Shown here in pieces: positions 8,455 through 18,322 of a stretch of 54,465 nt of DNA. Made by a program: the position numbers and the translations under genes. The notes beneath the pieces were generated by a model. That model saw only the letters and a list, made by a program, of their open reading frames with translations, was not told where the DNA came from and made no database searches. Origin of the DNA: Planctomycetota bacterium (lineage in GTDB: Bacteria; Planctomycetota; J058; JAJDCQ01); assembly GCA_029260755.1 (NCBI GenBank), contig JAJDCQ010000141.1, positions 1 to 54,465 of the forward strand, read 5' to 3'. Each line of letters begins with the position of its first letter. Within the stretch, counting starts at the first letter, position 1.

Positions 8455-11400
8455 CTAGCGACCCAGGTCCGACTCCTCGTAGGGCAGGAACCACACCTGG
8501 AAGCCCTCGGTGAACGTGGTCGTCGTCTTCGCCAGGACGACGTGGGCGCGGCTGACCAGCCACCCGTCGGTGAACGCGTTGCTGTAGCTTCCGCGCTCCG
8601 CCTCGAAGCTCATCGAGGTCAGGCGGCTGCAGTTCGGGAGGTCGAAGAAGCTGAGGCGGACCGCGCCCTCGCGTCGCCCGGTTCCGAGCGACGCGTAGTA
8701 GGTCCCCTCGACGCTCGGGGAGACGGCGGCGTTCTCGTGGGTCTTGAGGCGGGTCCCGTCGGCGTCGTGGATCGCTCCGTCGAGATAGAGCCGGCCCTCG
8801 GCGTCCTGCGCCCTCGGTAGACTCGGCACGGTACCGTCGAGCTCGTTGCCCTCGTCGCCCCAGCGGAAGGTCGGGATCCCGTTTCCGCGTGAGAACGGGT
8901 CGTAGCCGCGCGCCTGACGGTTGCCAATCGCGAACCGCTCTCCGTCGAGCCAGAAGACGCGGTAGTCGGTCGACTCCCGCCCCCATGCCTGGTTGCCCGC
9001 GTGCCTCCACGGCCCGCCCTGCTCCGTCGGCACCGGTCGCGCGACGCCCTCGCCTCCGTCGATCGGGATGCGGCAGACGAGCATCCGTCCGGCGTCGTCG
9101 CTCGAGATGCAGGAGAGCGTCCGGCCGTCGGGATGCGGGGCGAGGCCTTCGATGCCCGGGAAGCTGTGCTTGTAGCTGCGCGTCACCTCGAGGGCGTCGT
9201 CGGCGAGGGCCAGCTCGACGATCCGGGCGCTCTGGCCGAGCGCCGTGAAGAGCCGCCCGTTCGACTCGACCAGCCCTCGCGGCGCCTCCTCGAAGCCGAT
9301 GCCGCGTTTCTCCTTGGTGACCGGGTCCATCACCCACAGCTCGTTCGACGTCGTCCACCAGATGAAGCGCTCGCCCGGCAGGACGCCGAAGTCCTTCGCC
9401 TGGGTGAGCGCCAGGATCCGGTAGCGCGCCTCGACCCGCTCGCTCAGGACGAGGTCCTCGTAGCCGGGCGCCGAGACGGTGATCTGGACGTGGTGCTCGC
9501 CCTTCTGGATCCGCGACGGCGTCCAGACGACCGCCCGCTCCTTCGCGTCCCAGCTCACCCCGCGGGGGGCGGCGTCGATCGTGACGCGCAGCGCGTCGAC
9601 CTCGCCGTCGGGGTCGATCGGCACCCGCCACGCCTCGCCGAAGAACGCCTTGCCCGGGACGGCGGGCGCGAGCGGCATCGCGTCGCCCGCCTCGGCGATG
9701 GCCTCGCTGACCGCCGGGATGTCTCGATACCAGAACGCCTGCTTCGTCCGGACGAGGATCCGATTCGTCCCCGGCACGAACGAGAGCGCCTGGCCGTAGC
9801 CGAGGTCCCACCGCCGGTGGCGGGCGTCGCCCTCGGGCGGCGGCTGCAGCGGGATCGTCCGGAGCGTCGCCGCGCTCCGCGGGTCGAGGATCTGGAGGGT
9901 GACCCCGTCGTTGCGCCGGTCGTGGTTCACGACGAGGACGTTGCCGTCGCTCATCGTCCCGAGGAAGCCGCGCGGCGTCTCGTCGATCCGCTCGGTCAGG
10001 CCCGCCCGGTAGGTCCCGTTGCTGGTGAAGACGAAGCGGCCGGCGTCGTCGGGCTGCATCGACCAGCTGTCGTGGTCGTACATCACCTGATGGAACCCGC
10101 GCTGCGCGTCGAGGACGATCACGCCCGAGGGCGAGACGCTCGTCCGCCAGGCGTAGGCGTAGCGGCCGGCGCCGCCGACGCGGAAGCGCGACCCGGTCGG
10201 GTAGAGCTCGTCGTCGGTGTAGGGGTGGGCGCCGACGAAGGCGAGCCGGCCCGCGTCGAAGCCGACGAACTCGCCGCCGGCGTAGAGGTAGGCGAGGCGC
10301 GGGTGCCGCGGCCGCAGCGTGACGTGGCTCGCGGCCCCCTGCGGGATCTGCTTCTCGGCGAGGAGCTCGCCCGAGGCGGCATCGAACGCCGAGAGGAACG
10401 GACTCTGGCCGTGGGTCGCGAGCAGCCGGTTGCCCGACAGGGCCAGCGCGTTCACGTCGGCCTCGGGCTGGAGCTTGCGCGGCGCGCCCGGGCTCGACGC
10501 GTCCCAGATGAGGATCGTCCGGGCGTCGTCGCCGCCGGTCATCGCGGCGTAGAACCGGGCGTTCGCGACCGGGGCGACGCGGTGCCGGTCGAAGCCCTGT
10601 CGCTTCTCGACCTGCATCGACGCGCGCGCCCAGGCCACGCTCGGCGGCCCGCCGATCGGCTCGTCGGCGGTCGGCTGGGGGTCGTAGTCGGGATCGGCCT
10701 CGCCGACGACGGCCAGGCCGCCGCGGCTCGCGCCGTCATCGCCGCCGCTGCCCGTGCCGAGGGGGCCATCGGTCCATGCGACCCGGAGCGGCTCGCCCGA
10801 GCTCGCGATGCCCGGATCGGGGTCGGGCTCGGGGTAGGTGCGGTCTGGGACCTCGCGGACGAACGGTGTCCATGGATCGCCGCTCACGCCACCGCCGCTT
10901 CCGCCGCCGCCGCGCCAGGCGCCGTCGGCTCCCGCCGCCACGCCGCCCGGACGCTCCCGGGCCGGGGTCATCCGGCCGAGCTCGAACGTGATCAGGATCC
11001 CGCCGAGGAGGATCACGACGCTCGCGATCAGGCCGACGAGGCCCGTCGTCCGGTTCCGGTCCCTGGCGGCGGCGCCGGCGACCGCGAGGAGGAGCGCGAC
11101 CGTCGGCACGCTCAGGACGGCCGCCCACGCCATCGTCCGCGTCGCGCCGATGGCGTACTCGGTCGCGCGGGGGTTGAGCGTCGTGGCGGCGAAGATCAGC
11201 TCGAACAGGCCGACGACGCAGAGGGCGAGCCCGGCGACGATGATGCTCGCGATCCCGAGGCCCGAGTGGGCCGGGCCGCCGCGGCGCGCCGCGGCGGGGA
11301 TGCCTCCCACCACGGCGCCGCCGCGCGAGCCCTCGCCCTTGCGCTCACGGCGCGCCGGGCGGCGGCCGCCGCACCCGCTGCACCCCGGCAGCTCGCGCCA

Positions 11401-11553
11401 GCAGTCGCGGTGGTGGCGCGCGCCGCAGTCGGCGCAGGCGCGGGTCTCGTCCTTCGCGAGGAGCTCGTCCTCGCAGTAGGGACACCGCGCCTCCGACTCG
11501 CCCGACTCGTCCGAGGCGGGCGTCGTCGGCTGCTTCTTCTGTTCGCTGGCCAT
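8455..11553 (-). CDS. RING-like zinc finger / membrane / beta-propeller protein B
   Basis: A 1032-residue protein. The N-terminus carries a prokaryotic RING-like zinc finger (Cys24, 27, 40, 43, His47/48, Cys51, 58, 61). About four hydrophobic helices follow between residues 95 and 210, including GLGIASIIVAGLALCVVGLF. A long external region then has repeated blade-like segments such as VNALALSGNRLLATHG and RLAYLYAGGEFVGFDAGRLA. Within it an Ig-like/He_PIG-type segment reads VTIDAAPRGVSWD...WTPSRIQKGEHHVQ. The start at 11553 follows GGGAGAGG; an ATG at 11577 is an alternative. Only 20 bases separate it from its paralogue upstream (11574-14654), and the pair follows a membrane Ser/Thr kinase gene. 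Function unknown; a role in envelope signalling is inference. Confidence 0.8.
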   Translation of the reverse strand: MASEQKKQPTTPASDESGESEARCPYCEDELLAKDETRACADCGARHHRDCWRELPGCSGCGGRRPARRERKGEGSRGGAVVGGIPAAARRGGPAHSGLGIASIIVAGLALCVVGLFELIFAATTLNPRATEYAIGATRTMAWAAVLSVPTVALLLAVAGAAARDRNRTTGLVGLIASVVILLGGILITFELGRMTPARERPGGVAAGADGAWRGGGGSGGGVSGDPWTPFVREVPDRTYPEPDPDPGIASSGEPLRVAWTDGPLGTGSGGDDGASRGGLAVVGEADPDYDPQPTADEPIGGPPSVAWARASMQVEKRQGFDRHRVAPVANARFYAAMTGGDDARTILIWDASSPGAPRKLQPEADVNALALSGNRLLATHGQSPFLSAFDAASGELLAEKQIPQGAASHVTLRPRHPRLAYLYAGGEFVGFDAGRLAFVGAHPYTDDELYPTGSRFRVGGAGRYAYAWRTSVSPSGVIVLDAQRGFHQVMYDHDSWSMQPDDAGRFVFTSNGTYRAGLTERIDETPRGFLGTMSDGNVLVVNHDRRNDGVTLQILDPRSAATLRTIPLQPPPEGDARHRRWDLGYGQALSFVPGTNRILVRTKQAFWYRDIPAVSEAIAEAGDAMPLAPAVPGKAFFGEAWRVPIDPDGEVDALRVTIDAAPRGVSWDAKERAVVWTPSRIQKGEHHVQITVSAPGYEDLVLSERVEARYRILALTQAKDFGVLPGERFIWWTTSNELWVMDPVTKEKRGIGFEEAPRGLVESNGRLFTALGQSARIVELALADDALEVTRSYKHSFPGIEGLAPHPDGRTLSCISSDDAGRMLVCRIPIDGGEGVARPVPTEQGGPWRHAGNQAWGRESTDYRVFWLDGERFAIGNRQARGYDPFSRGNGIPTFRWGDEGNELDGTVPSLPRAQDAEGRLYLDGAIHDADGTRLKTHENAAVSPSVEGTYYASLGTGRREGAVRLSFFDLPNCSRLTSMSFEAERGSYSNAFTDGWLVSRAHVVLAKTTTTFTEGFQVWFLPYEESDLGR

Positions 11554-11573
11554 CGCTCGCGGCCTCTCCCGGC

Positions 11574-14500
11574 TCACCGGCCCAGGTCGGCGTCCTCGTA
11601 GGGGAGGAACCAGACCTGGAAGCCCTCGGTGAAGGACGTCGTCGTCCTCGCGAGGATGACGTGAGAGCGGCTGACAAGCCAGCCATCATTGAAGCCATTG
11701 GCGTACGAACCCCGGTCGAGCTCGAAGCTCATCGAGGTCATCCGGCTCGCGTTCGGCAGGTCGAAGAAGCTCACCCGCACCGACGCCTCCCGCCGCCCGG
11801 CTCCGCCGATCCCGATCGCGGCGTAGTAGTCGCCGTCCGCGCTCGGGCTCATCACCGCGCTCTCGTGGGTCTTGAGGCGGCTCCCGTCGGCGTCGAGGAC
11901 CGCGCCCGGCAGGTAGAGCCGACCCTCGGCGTCGCGCCGCGACGGGAAGGCGGCGATCGAGTCGGCCGGCTCGGTCCCCTCGTCGGTCCAGCGGTAGACG
12001 GGGATTCCGTCGCCGCGTCCGAAGCTCGGCTCGAACGCCTGCGGGTGGACGTTCGCCACCGTGAACCGCTCGTCGTCGAGCCAGGCGAGGCGGTAGTCGT
12101 GGGGGTCGCCCCGGCCCCATGGGGTCGCGGCGGCGTGGGTCCGCGGGCCGGCGTCGGAGCCCATCACCGGCCACGCCTGCCCGGCGCCGCCCGCGATCGG
12201 GAGGCGGCAGACGAGGAGATGCCCGGCGTCGCTCGACGAGACACACGAGAGCGACTGTCCGTCGGGGTGCGCGGCGAGGCCCTCGACCGAGGGGAACGAG
12301 TGCTTGTACTCGCGGACGGCGCTCGGGCCGCCGGAGGCGTCCGGGTCGATCTCGACGATCCGGGCCGTCTCGCGGAGCGCGGTGAAGAGCTTGCCGCCGA
12401 CCTCGACGAGGCCGGACGGAGCCTCGTCGAACGAGACGCTGGTGGTCGTCCGGGTGACCGGGTCCATCAGCCGGAGCTCGGAGTCGGTCGTCCACCAGAT
12501 GAAGCGCTCGCTCGGCAGGACGCCGAAGGCGGTCGCCTGGGTGAGGGCGAGGACGCGGTAGCGCGCCTCGACCCGCCCGGTGAGGGTGAGGTCGTCGTGG
12601 CCGGGCGCCGAGACGGTGAGCTGGACGTGGTGCTCGCCCTTCTGGATCCGCGACGGCGTCCAGAGCACGGCGCGGGCGTCGGCGTCCCAGCGCACGCCGC
12701 GCGGGGCGGCGTCGATCGTCACGGTCATCCCGTCGATCGTGCGCTCGGGGTCGATCGGCACCCGCCACGTCTCGCCGAAGAACGCCTTGCCCGGCACGAC
12801 CGGCGCGATCGGGAGGGCGTCCCCCGCGGCGACGGCGTCGCCGAGGGTCGGCACGTCGAGGTACCACGCCTCGCCCTGACGCGTCGTCACGACGACGCGG
12901 TCGGCGCCGGCGAGGAACATGTGCGGAGGCTCGAGCTCGACGTTCCAGCGCCGGTAGCGGGCATCGCCGACCGGCGGCGGGGTGAGCTCGATCGTGCGCA
13001 CCGTCTCGGCCGTCCTGGGATCGAGGATCCGGAGGGAGACGGCCGCGTCGCCCCCGCGCCCGGCGTGGACGGTGAGGAGGTTCCCGTCGCTCAGCTCGCC
13101 GAGGAGCGAGAGCGGCGTCTCGTCGATCCGCTCGGTCAGCCCGGCGCGGTAGACGCCGTTGCTGGTGAAGACGAACCGGCCGCTGGCGTCGGGCTGCATC
13201 CTCCAGCTGTCGTGCTCGTGCAGGACGAGGGAGAAGCCCTGCTGCGCGTCGATCACGTAGACGCCGGCGGGCGAGAGGCCGAGCTGCCAGGCGTAGACGT
13301 AGCGACCGCCGCCGCCGACCTCGAAGCGGATGCGACCGTCGTAGAAGCTCCGGTTCGACTGGTACGCGTAGCTGCCGAGCAACGCCGTCCGGCCGGCGTC
13401 GAAGCCGACGAACTCGCCGCCGGCGTAGAGGTAGGCGAGGCGCGGGTTGCGCGGGTCGACCGCGACGTGACTGGCCGCGCCCTGCGGGATCTGCTTCTCG
13501 GCGATGATCTCGCCGGTCGCGGCGTCGATCACGGTCAGGAACGGGCTCTTGCCGTGGGTGAGGAGGACGCGGTTGCCCGAGAGGGCGATCGCGCTGACGT
13601 CGGCCTCCGGGGTGGCCTCGCGCGGCTCGCCGGGCCGGTTCGCGTCGAGGATGACGACGGTGCGCGCGTCGTCGGTCGCCTTCATCCGGGCGAGGAACCG
13701 GCGGTTGCTCCGGGGCCGCACGTCGCGGCGTCCGCCGTGACCGGCCGCGCCGATGGCGGCGGCGCTTCGCGCCCAGACGAGGCTTCGCGGGCCGCCGAGC
13801 GGCCGGTCGGCGCTCGGGTCGGGGTCGTAGTCGGGGTCGGCCTCGCCGACGACGGTGAACCCGGTGGCGAGCGCGCCGCCGCCGCCGGCGGTCTCCCCCG
13901 AGCGTCCGGCGGTCGTCGACTCCCAGGTGACCTCGAGCGACTCGCCCGCGGGGAGCGCGGCGGCGTCGGGGTCGACGGGCCGACCCCACTCGTCGATGGG
14001 GCCGGGGACGATCGGACCGCCGGCGGCGGACCGGTCGAGCCAGTCGTGGGTCACCAGCGCCTGCCGCCGCTCGCGGGCGGGGGTGACCCGACCGAGCTCG
14101 AACGTCGTCAGGATCCCGCCGAGGAGCAGGACGACGCTCGCGATCAACCCGATCACGCCGGTCGTGCGGTTTCGGTCCTTCGCCGACGCGCCGGCGACGC
14201 CGAGGATCAGCGCGACCGTCGGGAACGTCAGGACGACGATCCAGGCCATCGTCCCGGTCGCGCCGACGGCATACTCGGTCGCCCGGGGGTTGAAGGTCAC
14301 CGCGAGGAAGATCAGCTCGAAGAGGGCGACGGCGCAGAACGCGATCGACACGACGACGAGGCTGGCGATGCCGGCGCGGGTGTGGAGCGGCGCCTTCGGC
14401 TTCGACGGAGCGTCGCCGAGCGGGCTGGGGGTCCGGCGGCCGCCGGCCTTGCCAGGCTTGCTCGATCGCTTCGCGCGCTTCGTTCGCTTCGCCTGGCGCT

Positions 14501-14654
14501 CGCCGCACTCGCTGCAGCCGGGCAGCGCGCGCCAGCAATCGCGGTGGTGCCGCGCGTCGCAGGCGGAGCAGTCGCGGCGTTCGTCGGAGCGCTCGATGCG
14601 CTCGTCACAATAAGGGCAGGCCGCCGCCCTGGCGGTGGTCGTGGTCTCGGGCAT
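11574..14654 (-). CDS. RING-like zinc finger / membrane / beta-propeller protein A
   Basis: A 1026-residue tandem paralogue of 8455-11553 with the same order of parts. The RING-like finger has Cys13, 16, 29, 32, His36/37, Cys40, 47 and 50. A basic linker (AKRTKRAKRSSK) precedes about four membrane helices (95-210). The large external region shares long stretches with its neighbour, for example IPQGAASHV, LAYLYAGGEFVGFDAGR, GKAFFGE.WRVPIDP and WTPSRIQKGEHHVQ. The start at 14654 is preceded by GAGAGGAC; the longer open frame upstream lacks the family sequence and is rejected. The gene lies 139 bases after the kinase stop, so kinase, A and B probably form one transcript. The finger predicts a cytoplasmic protein- or nucleic-acid-binding module, the rest a periplasmic propeller. 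Confidence 0.8.
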   Translation of the reverse strand: MPETTTTARAAACPYCDERIERSDERRDCSACDARHHRDCWRALPGCSECGERQAKRTKRAKRSSKPGKAGGRRTPSPLGDAPSKPKAPLHTRAGIASLVVVSIAFCAVALFELIFLAVTFNPRATEYAVGATGTMAWIVVLTFPTVALILGVAGASAKDRNRTTGVIGLIASVVLLLGGILTTFELGRVTPARERRQALVTHDWLDRSAAGGPIVPGPIDEWGRPVDPDAAALPAGESLEVTWESTTAGRSGETAGGGGALATGFTVVGEADPDYDPDPSADRPLGGPRSLVWARSAAAIGAAGHGGRRDVRPRSNRRFLARMKATDDARTVVILDANRPGEPREATPEADVSAIALSGNRVLLTHGKSPFLTVIDAATGEIIAEKQIPQGAASHVAVDPRNPRLAYLYAGGEFVGFDAGRTALLGSYAYQSNRSFYDGRIRFEVGGGGRYVYAWQLGLSPAGVYVIDAQQGFSLVLHEHDSWRMQPDASGRFVFTSNGVYRAGLTERIDETPLSLLGELSDGNLLTVHAGRGGDAAVSLRILDPRTAETVRTIELTPPPVGDARYRRWNVELEPPHMFLAGADRVVVTTRQGEAWYLDVPTLGDAVAAGDALPIAPVVPGKAFFGETWRVPIDPERTIDGMTVTIDAAPRGVRWDADARAVLWTPSRIQKGEHHVQLTVSAPGHDDLTLTGRVEARYRVLALTQATAFGVLPSERFIWWTTDSELRLMDPVTRTTTSVSFDEAPSGLVEVGGKLFTALRETARIVEIDPDASGGPSAVREYKHSFPSVEGLAAHPDGQSLSCVSSSDAGHLLVCRLPIAGGAGQAWPVMGSDAGPRTHAAATPWGRGDPHDYRLAWLDDERFTVANVHPQAFEPSFGRGDGIPVYRWTDEGTEPADSIAAFPSRRDAEGRLYLPGAVLDADGSRLKTHESAVMSPSADGDYYAAIGIGGAGRREASVRVSFFDLPNASRMTSMSFELDRGSYANGFNDGWLVSRSHVILARTTTSFTEGFQVWFLPYEDADLGR

Positions 14655-14793
14655 GTCGTCCTCTCTCTGGTGGGCCTTCGAGTGCAAGCGGCGAGCGAGC
14701 AAGCATCGCCTACGAGAAACGCGAGGTGGGGGGCGGGGGTGGCTCACGCCATCGGGAAGGCAGGCGTAAGTCTCGACCTGACAGCGCGAACGG

Positions 14794-17700
14794 TCAGTCC
14801 TGGCCTGGGAGCTCGAGGACGACGCGGACGCCGGTCTTCGCGCTGTTCGCCTTCCGGATGGCGTGCCAGCGGTGGGTGACCCGGCAGTCCTGGGCGTCGG
14901 CGAGGAACGAGCCACCGCGGAAGACGACCTCATCGCCGTCGGACGGCCCGGTCGGGTCGACCGCCGAAGCGGCGGCGTAGGGCGCGTAGACGTCGGCGCA
15001 CCACTCGCGGACGTTGCCGAGGACGTCGTGGAGACCGTAGGGGTTCGGCCGGAGGCTGCCTGCGGGTGCGGTGACGACGAAGCCGTCATCGCCCGGACCG
15101 GCCGGGCCGTGTTTGATCCCGAGATCCTTCTTCGCCGTGGGGTCCATCACGTTCTCGAAGGGCGGGAAGTCGGCCGCCTTCCTCCCCCACCAGAACGCGG
15201 TCGTCGTCTCGCCGCGCGCGGCCCACTCCCACTCCGCCTCGGTCGGCAACCGGTAGCGGTCGCCGCCCTCGGAGAGCCAGGCGCAGAACTGCCGCGCCTC
15301 GTCCCAGGAGAGCTCGCCGGCGGGCTGGTCGTCCGCGCCGATCGGGTGGCCGCTGTAATCCTTCTCGCGTGGCTCCTGGCTGAACCGCCGCCACGGCGCG
15401 TTCGTGACCTCGGTCGCGCCGATGTAGAAGCCGCGCGTCAGCGTCACCTCGTGCTGGGTCTCGTCGTCGCGGCGGGAGGGCTCGCCGAGGGGGCTCCCCA
15501 TGAGGAACCGTCCGGGCGGAATCAGGACGAACCGCATCCCGAGGTCGTTCTCGATCCACAGCGGCAGCTTCTTCGCCTTCGCGAACGCGAGCTGCCGCGC
15601 GGTCGGCCGCCACCAGGTGTCCTCGGGGACGATCCGCACCTTCGGCTTGCGGCGGTGGTAGACGACGCTCCGCTCGAGGTGGCCCTCGTTGCCGGCGCGA
15701 TCGCGCGCGGTGACGACGATCCGGTTCTCGCCGGGCTCGAGCCGGACGCGCCCCTCGAAGCGGCCCTCGGCGTCGACCGACGCGAGCTGCCCGCCGACGG
15801 TCACCGCGCAGCCGAGCTCGTCGACGCGCCCCGCCACGGTGACGATCCGGTCGCGGCCCCAGAGCTCGTCGGGGAGCTCGGCGGCGAGGGTCGGCGTCGG
15901 CGCGACGACGTCGCGCGCGATGCGCGCGCGGGCGACGGTCTCGTTGCCGGCGGGGTCGGTCGCGATGACCTCGAGGTCGTTGTCGCCGTCGACGAGCGGG
16001 ACGGTGGCCGTGAAGGCGCGCGCGCCCGAGGCGTCGGCCGGGTCGGCCGGCTCGACGCGGGCGTCGATGCCGTTACAGCGCACGGCGACGCTCGGGGACG
16101 CGTCGCGAACCGAGCCGCGCACCTCGACGCTCGCGGCGGCCGTCACGCCGCCATCGGCGGGCGACCCGATCGCGAGGACGGGCGGGTCGCGATCGACCTC
16201 GACCGGAACGGTGACCGGCGCGGCCGCGATCCCGGCGGCATCGGTCGCCTCGAGGAGGACGGTCGGGCCGCTCTCGGCGTCGACGACGACCTCGAACCGG
16301 CCCTCGGCGTCGACCGGGCGGTCGGCGCCGGCGACGCGCATCGCGCGCGGGTGGGCGTCGTCGATGTGTCCCCGGATGACGAGTCGGCCGTCGGCTCCGG
16401 GCGCGACCGCGTCGACGACGATCGCCGGCGGATCGGCGTCGACCACCAGGTGCGTCGAGGTGGACGCCTCGTTGCCGGCCGCGTCGCGGGCCGTCGCGAT
16501 GATCTCGAGCGGACCCGAGGGGGCCGAGGTGACGTCGAGGGTGGCCGCGAAGGCTCCCGCGTCGACGTCGACATCGACCGGCGCCGCGAGCACGGAGCAC
16601 GTCAGCCGGACGCCCTGGACGTGGGGGTCGTCGGCGGTGCCGGCGACCGCGATCGACCCCGGCGCGATGATCGCGCCGGGCGCCGGGGCGGTCAGCGCGA
16701 CCGCCGGCGGGGTGCGGTCGACGACGACGCGGCGGGTGACGAGCGGGGGCGCGCCGGGCGCCGATGCGATCCGGATCGTGTGGTCGCCCTCGTCGAGCGG
16801 GAGCCGGTGCTCGAACCGGCCGTCCGGTCCGAGCTCCACCTCGACCCGGCCGTCGATCCAGATCGAATCGAGCTCTCCCGCCGTCACGCGCCCGGCCACC
16901 GTGAGCCCGTCCGCGCCGACGACGGCTCCTTCGACCGGCGTCTCGAGGGCGAGCGTGGCGCCCGAGGCGGCGCCGGCGTCGGTCGCCGGGACGAGCTCGG
17001 GCGCGTCGGGGTCCGCGTCCCGTCCGCCCGCGACGAACCCGACGACGACCACGACCGCCGCGAGGGCGAGGGCGGCGACGATCGGGGCCGGCGAGGCGCT
17101 CGTCTTCGGGATCCGGGTCGACGCCCCGGCGGCCGGGACCCGGCCCGAGGACGCGGCGGCCGCCTTCCTTCGAGCGCTCGGGCGGGCGGGTCGGAGGCGC
17201 CCCGAGGAGACCGTCCGCGGGTGGCTCGCCACCGAGGCGGCGGGCGCGGGCTCCGCGGCCGCGTCGGCGAGCGCCCGATCGACCTCGCCTCCGCTCGCGA
17301 AGCGGTCGGCCGGCGCGCGGGCGAGGCAGCGCAGGACGACGGCCTCGAGGGCGGGCGCGATCGACGCGTCGAGGGCGCGCGGCCGCGGCGGGGGCTGGGC
17401 CGCGATGATCGCCGCCATGACCGAGACGGCCGCGTCACCGACGTACGGCGGGCGGCCGAGGAGCGCCTCGTAGAGGACGGCGCCGAGCGCCCAGACGTCG
17501 GTCGGCGGGCCGATCTCGCCCGGTCGGCCGCGCACCTGCTCGGGCGCCATGTAGCTGACGGTGCCGATCACCTCGCCGGTCGCCGTCAGGCGCGCGTCGT
17601 CGCTCGCCGGGTCGCGGGCGAGGCCGAAGTCGACGAGGAGCGGGCCGTCCGGTCCCATCAGCACGTTGCCCGGCTTCACGTCGCGGTGGACGATCCCGTG

Positions 17701-18177
17701 GGCGTGGGCGTGCCCGAGGGCGCGGGCGACCGCGCGGATCGCGGCGACCGCGTCGTCGCGCGGCAGCCCCGTCTTCAGATGCTCCTTGAGGGTCCGGCCC
17801 TCGACGTGGTCCATGACGAGGAACGGCTGCCCGCCCTCCTCGCCGACCTCGTAGACGCGCACGATCCCCGGGTGCCGGAGGGCGGCGGCGGCCCGCGCCT
17901 CGCGCCGGAACCGCTCGAGCGTCTTGTCGCTGGCGGCTCGGGTGAGCACCTTGATCGCGACGACCCGCTCCAGGGCCGGGTCCCAGGCGCGGTGGACCGC
18001 GCCCATCCCGCCGCGGCCGACCTCCCCGAGGAAGACGTAGCGTCCGAACCGGCGATCCGGGTCGGCGGCGGCCGCCCCGACCTCGCGCGAGAGCGCGTCG
18101 AGGCTCGGGTCGGAGCTCGGATCCGAGCCCGGGTCGTGGCGGCTCGCGGGGGGAATGGTCGGGTCGTCCAGGGGCAC
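14794..18177 (-). CDS. Membrane Ser/Thr kinase with Ig-like repeats and FGE-like domain
   Basis: A 1127-residue protein. Residues 50-310 form a complete Hanks-type kinase: GRGGMGAV (54-61), VAIK with Lys76, HRDVKPGNV with Asp166, DFG 183-185, and APE 211-213. One membrane helix lies at about 366-385. The external part has about six Ig-like or bacterial-fibronectin-like repeats, each with an xxDxxPPxxxxxxP-type start and a DAAGNE-like turn. The last 240 residues are an FGE-sulfatase (SUMF1-type) domain: FVLIPPGRFLMGS, ATEVTNAPW, RLPTEAEWEWAARG, NVREWC and FRGGSF. The start is taken as the GTG at 18177 behind GGAG, because no ATG precedes the kinase domain closely. FGE-like domains in kinase fusions usually bind ligands rather than make formylglycine, so this is probably a sensor kinase for the two downstream RING/propeller proteins (inference). 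Confidence 0.9.
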   Translation of the reverse strand: MPLDDPTIPPASRHDPGSDPSSDPSLDALSREVGAAAADPDRRFGRYVFLGEVGRGGMGAVHRAWDPALERVVAIKVLTRAASDKTLERFRREARAAAALRHPGIVRVYEVGEEGGQPFLVMDHVEGRTLKEHLKTGLPRDDAVAAIRAVARALGHAHAHGIVHRDVKPGNVLMGPDGPLLVDFGLARDPASDDARLTATGEVIGTVSYMAPEQVRGRPGEIGPPTDVWALGAVLYEALLGRPPYVGDAAVSVMAAIIAAQPPPRPRALDASIAPALEAVVLRCLARAPADRFASGGEVDRALADAAAEPAPAASVASHPRTVSSGRLRPARPSARRKAAAASSGRVPAAGASTRIPKTSASPAPIVAALALAAVVVVVGFVAGGRDADPDAPELVPATDAGAASGATLALETPVEGAVVGADGLTVAGRVTAGELDSIWIDGRVEVELGPDGRFEHRLPLDEGDHTIRIASAPGAPPLVTRRVVVDRTPPAVALTAPAPGAIIAPGSIAVAGTADDPHVQGVRLTCSVLAAPVDVDVDAGAFAATLDVTSAPSGPLEIIATARDAAGNEASTSTHLVVDADPPAIVVDAVAPGADGRLVIRGHIDDAHPRAMRVAGADRPVDAEGRFEVVVDAESGPTVLLEATDAAGIAAAPVTVPVEVDRDPPVLAIGSPADGGVTAAASVEVRGSVRDASPSVAVRCNGIDARVEPADPADASGARAFTATVPLVDGDNDLEVIATDPAGNETVARARIARDVVAPTPTLAAELPDELWGRDRIVTVAGRVDELGCAVTVGGQLASVDAEGRFEGRVRLEPGENRIVVTARDRAGNEGHLERSVVYHRRKPKVRIVPEDTWWRPTARQLAFAKAKKLPLWIENDLGMRFVLIPPGRFLMGSPLGEPSRRDDETQHEVTLTRGFYIGATEVTNAPWRRFSQEPREKDYSGHPIGADDQPAGELSWDEARQFCAWLSEGGDRYRLPTEAEWEWAARGETTTAFWWGRKAADFPPFENVMDPTAKKDLGIKHGPAGPGDDGFVVTAPAGSLRPNPYGLHDVLGNVREWCADVYAPYAAASAVDPTGPSDGDEVVFRGGSFLADAQDCRVTHRWHAIRKANSAKTGVRVVLELPGQD

Positions 18178-18309
18178 GGCGTCTCCGGAGGGATGCTGGC
18201 GCGCGGGGGCGCTCGGGGTCAAACGTCCGGAGAGGCGGAACTTCGTCGACCCGCTGGGCGTAGGAAGGGGGACGGGCCGGCCGCCGTGGCCGGCTCCCCC
18301 CGCGCGGCG

Positions 18310-18322
18310 TAGAATCCCTTCG
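18310..18322 (+). promoter_or_regulatory. -10 element immediately before a start codon
   Basis: TAGAAT (18310-18315) lies exactly seven bases before the ATG at 18323, so transcription would begin at or next to the start codon. No convincing -35 is visible. No ribosome site precedes the ATG, which fits a leaderless message. Confidence 0.45.

Noticed and set aside
14655..15089. N-terminal extension of the RING/propeller protein A to 15089
   Set aside because: The added sequence overlaps the kinase gene and is Ser/Arg/Thr-rich without family similarity. The ATG at 14654 has a good ribosome site and starts the conserved finger.
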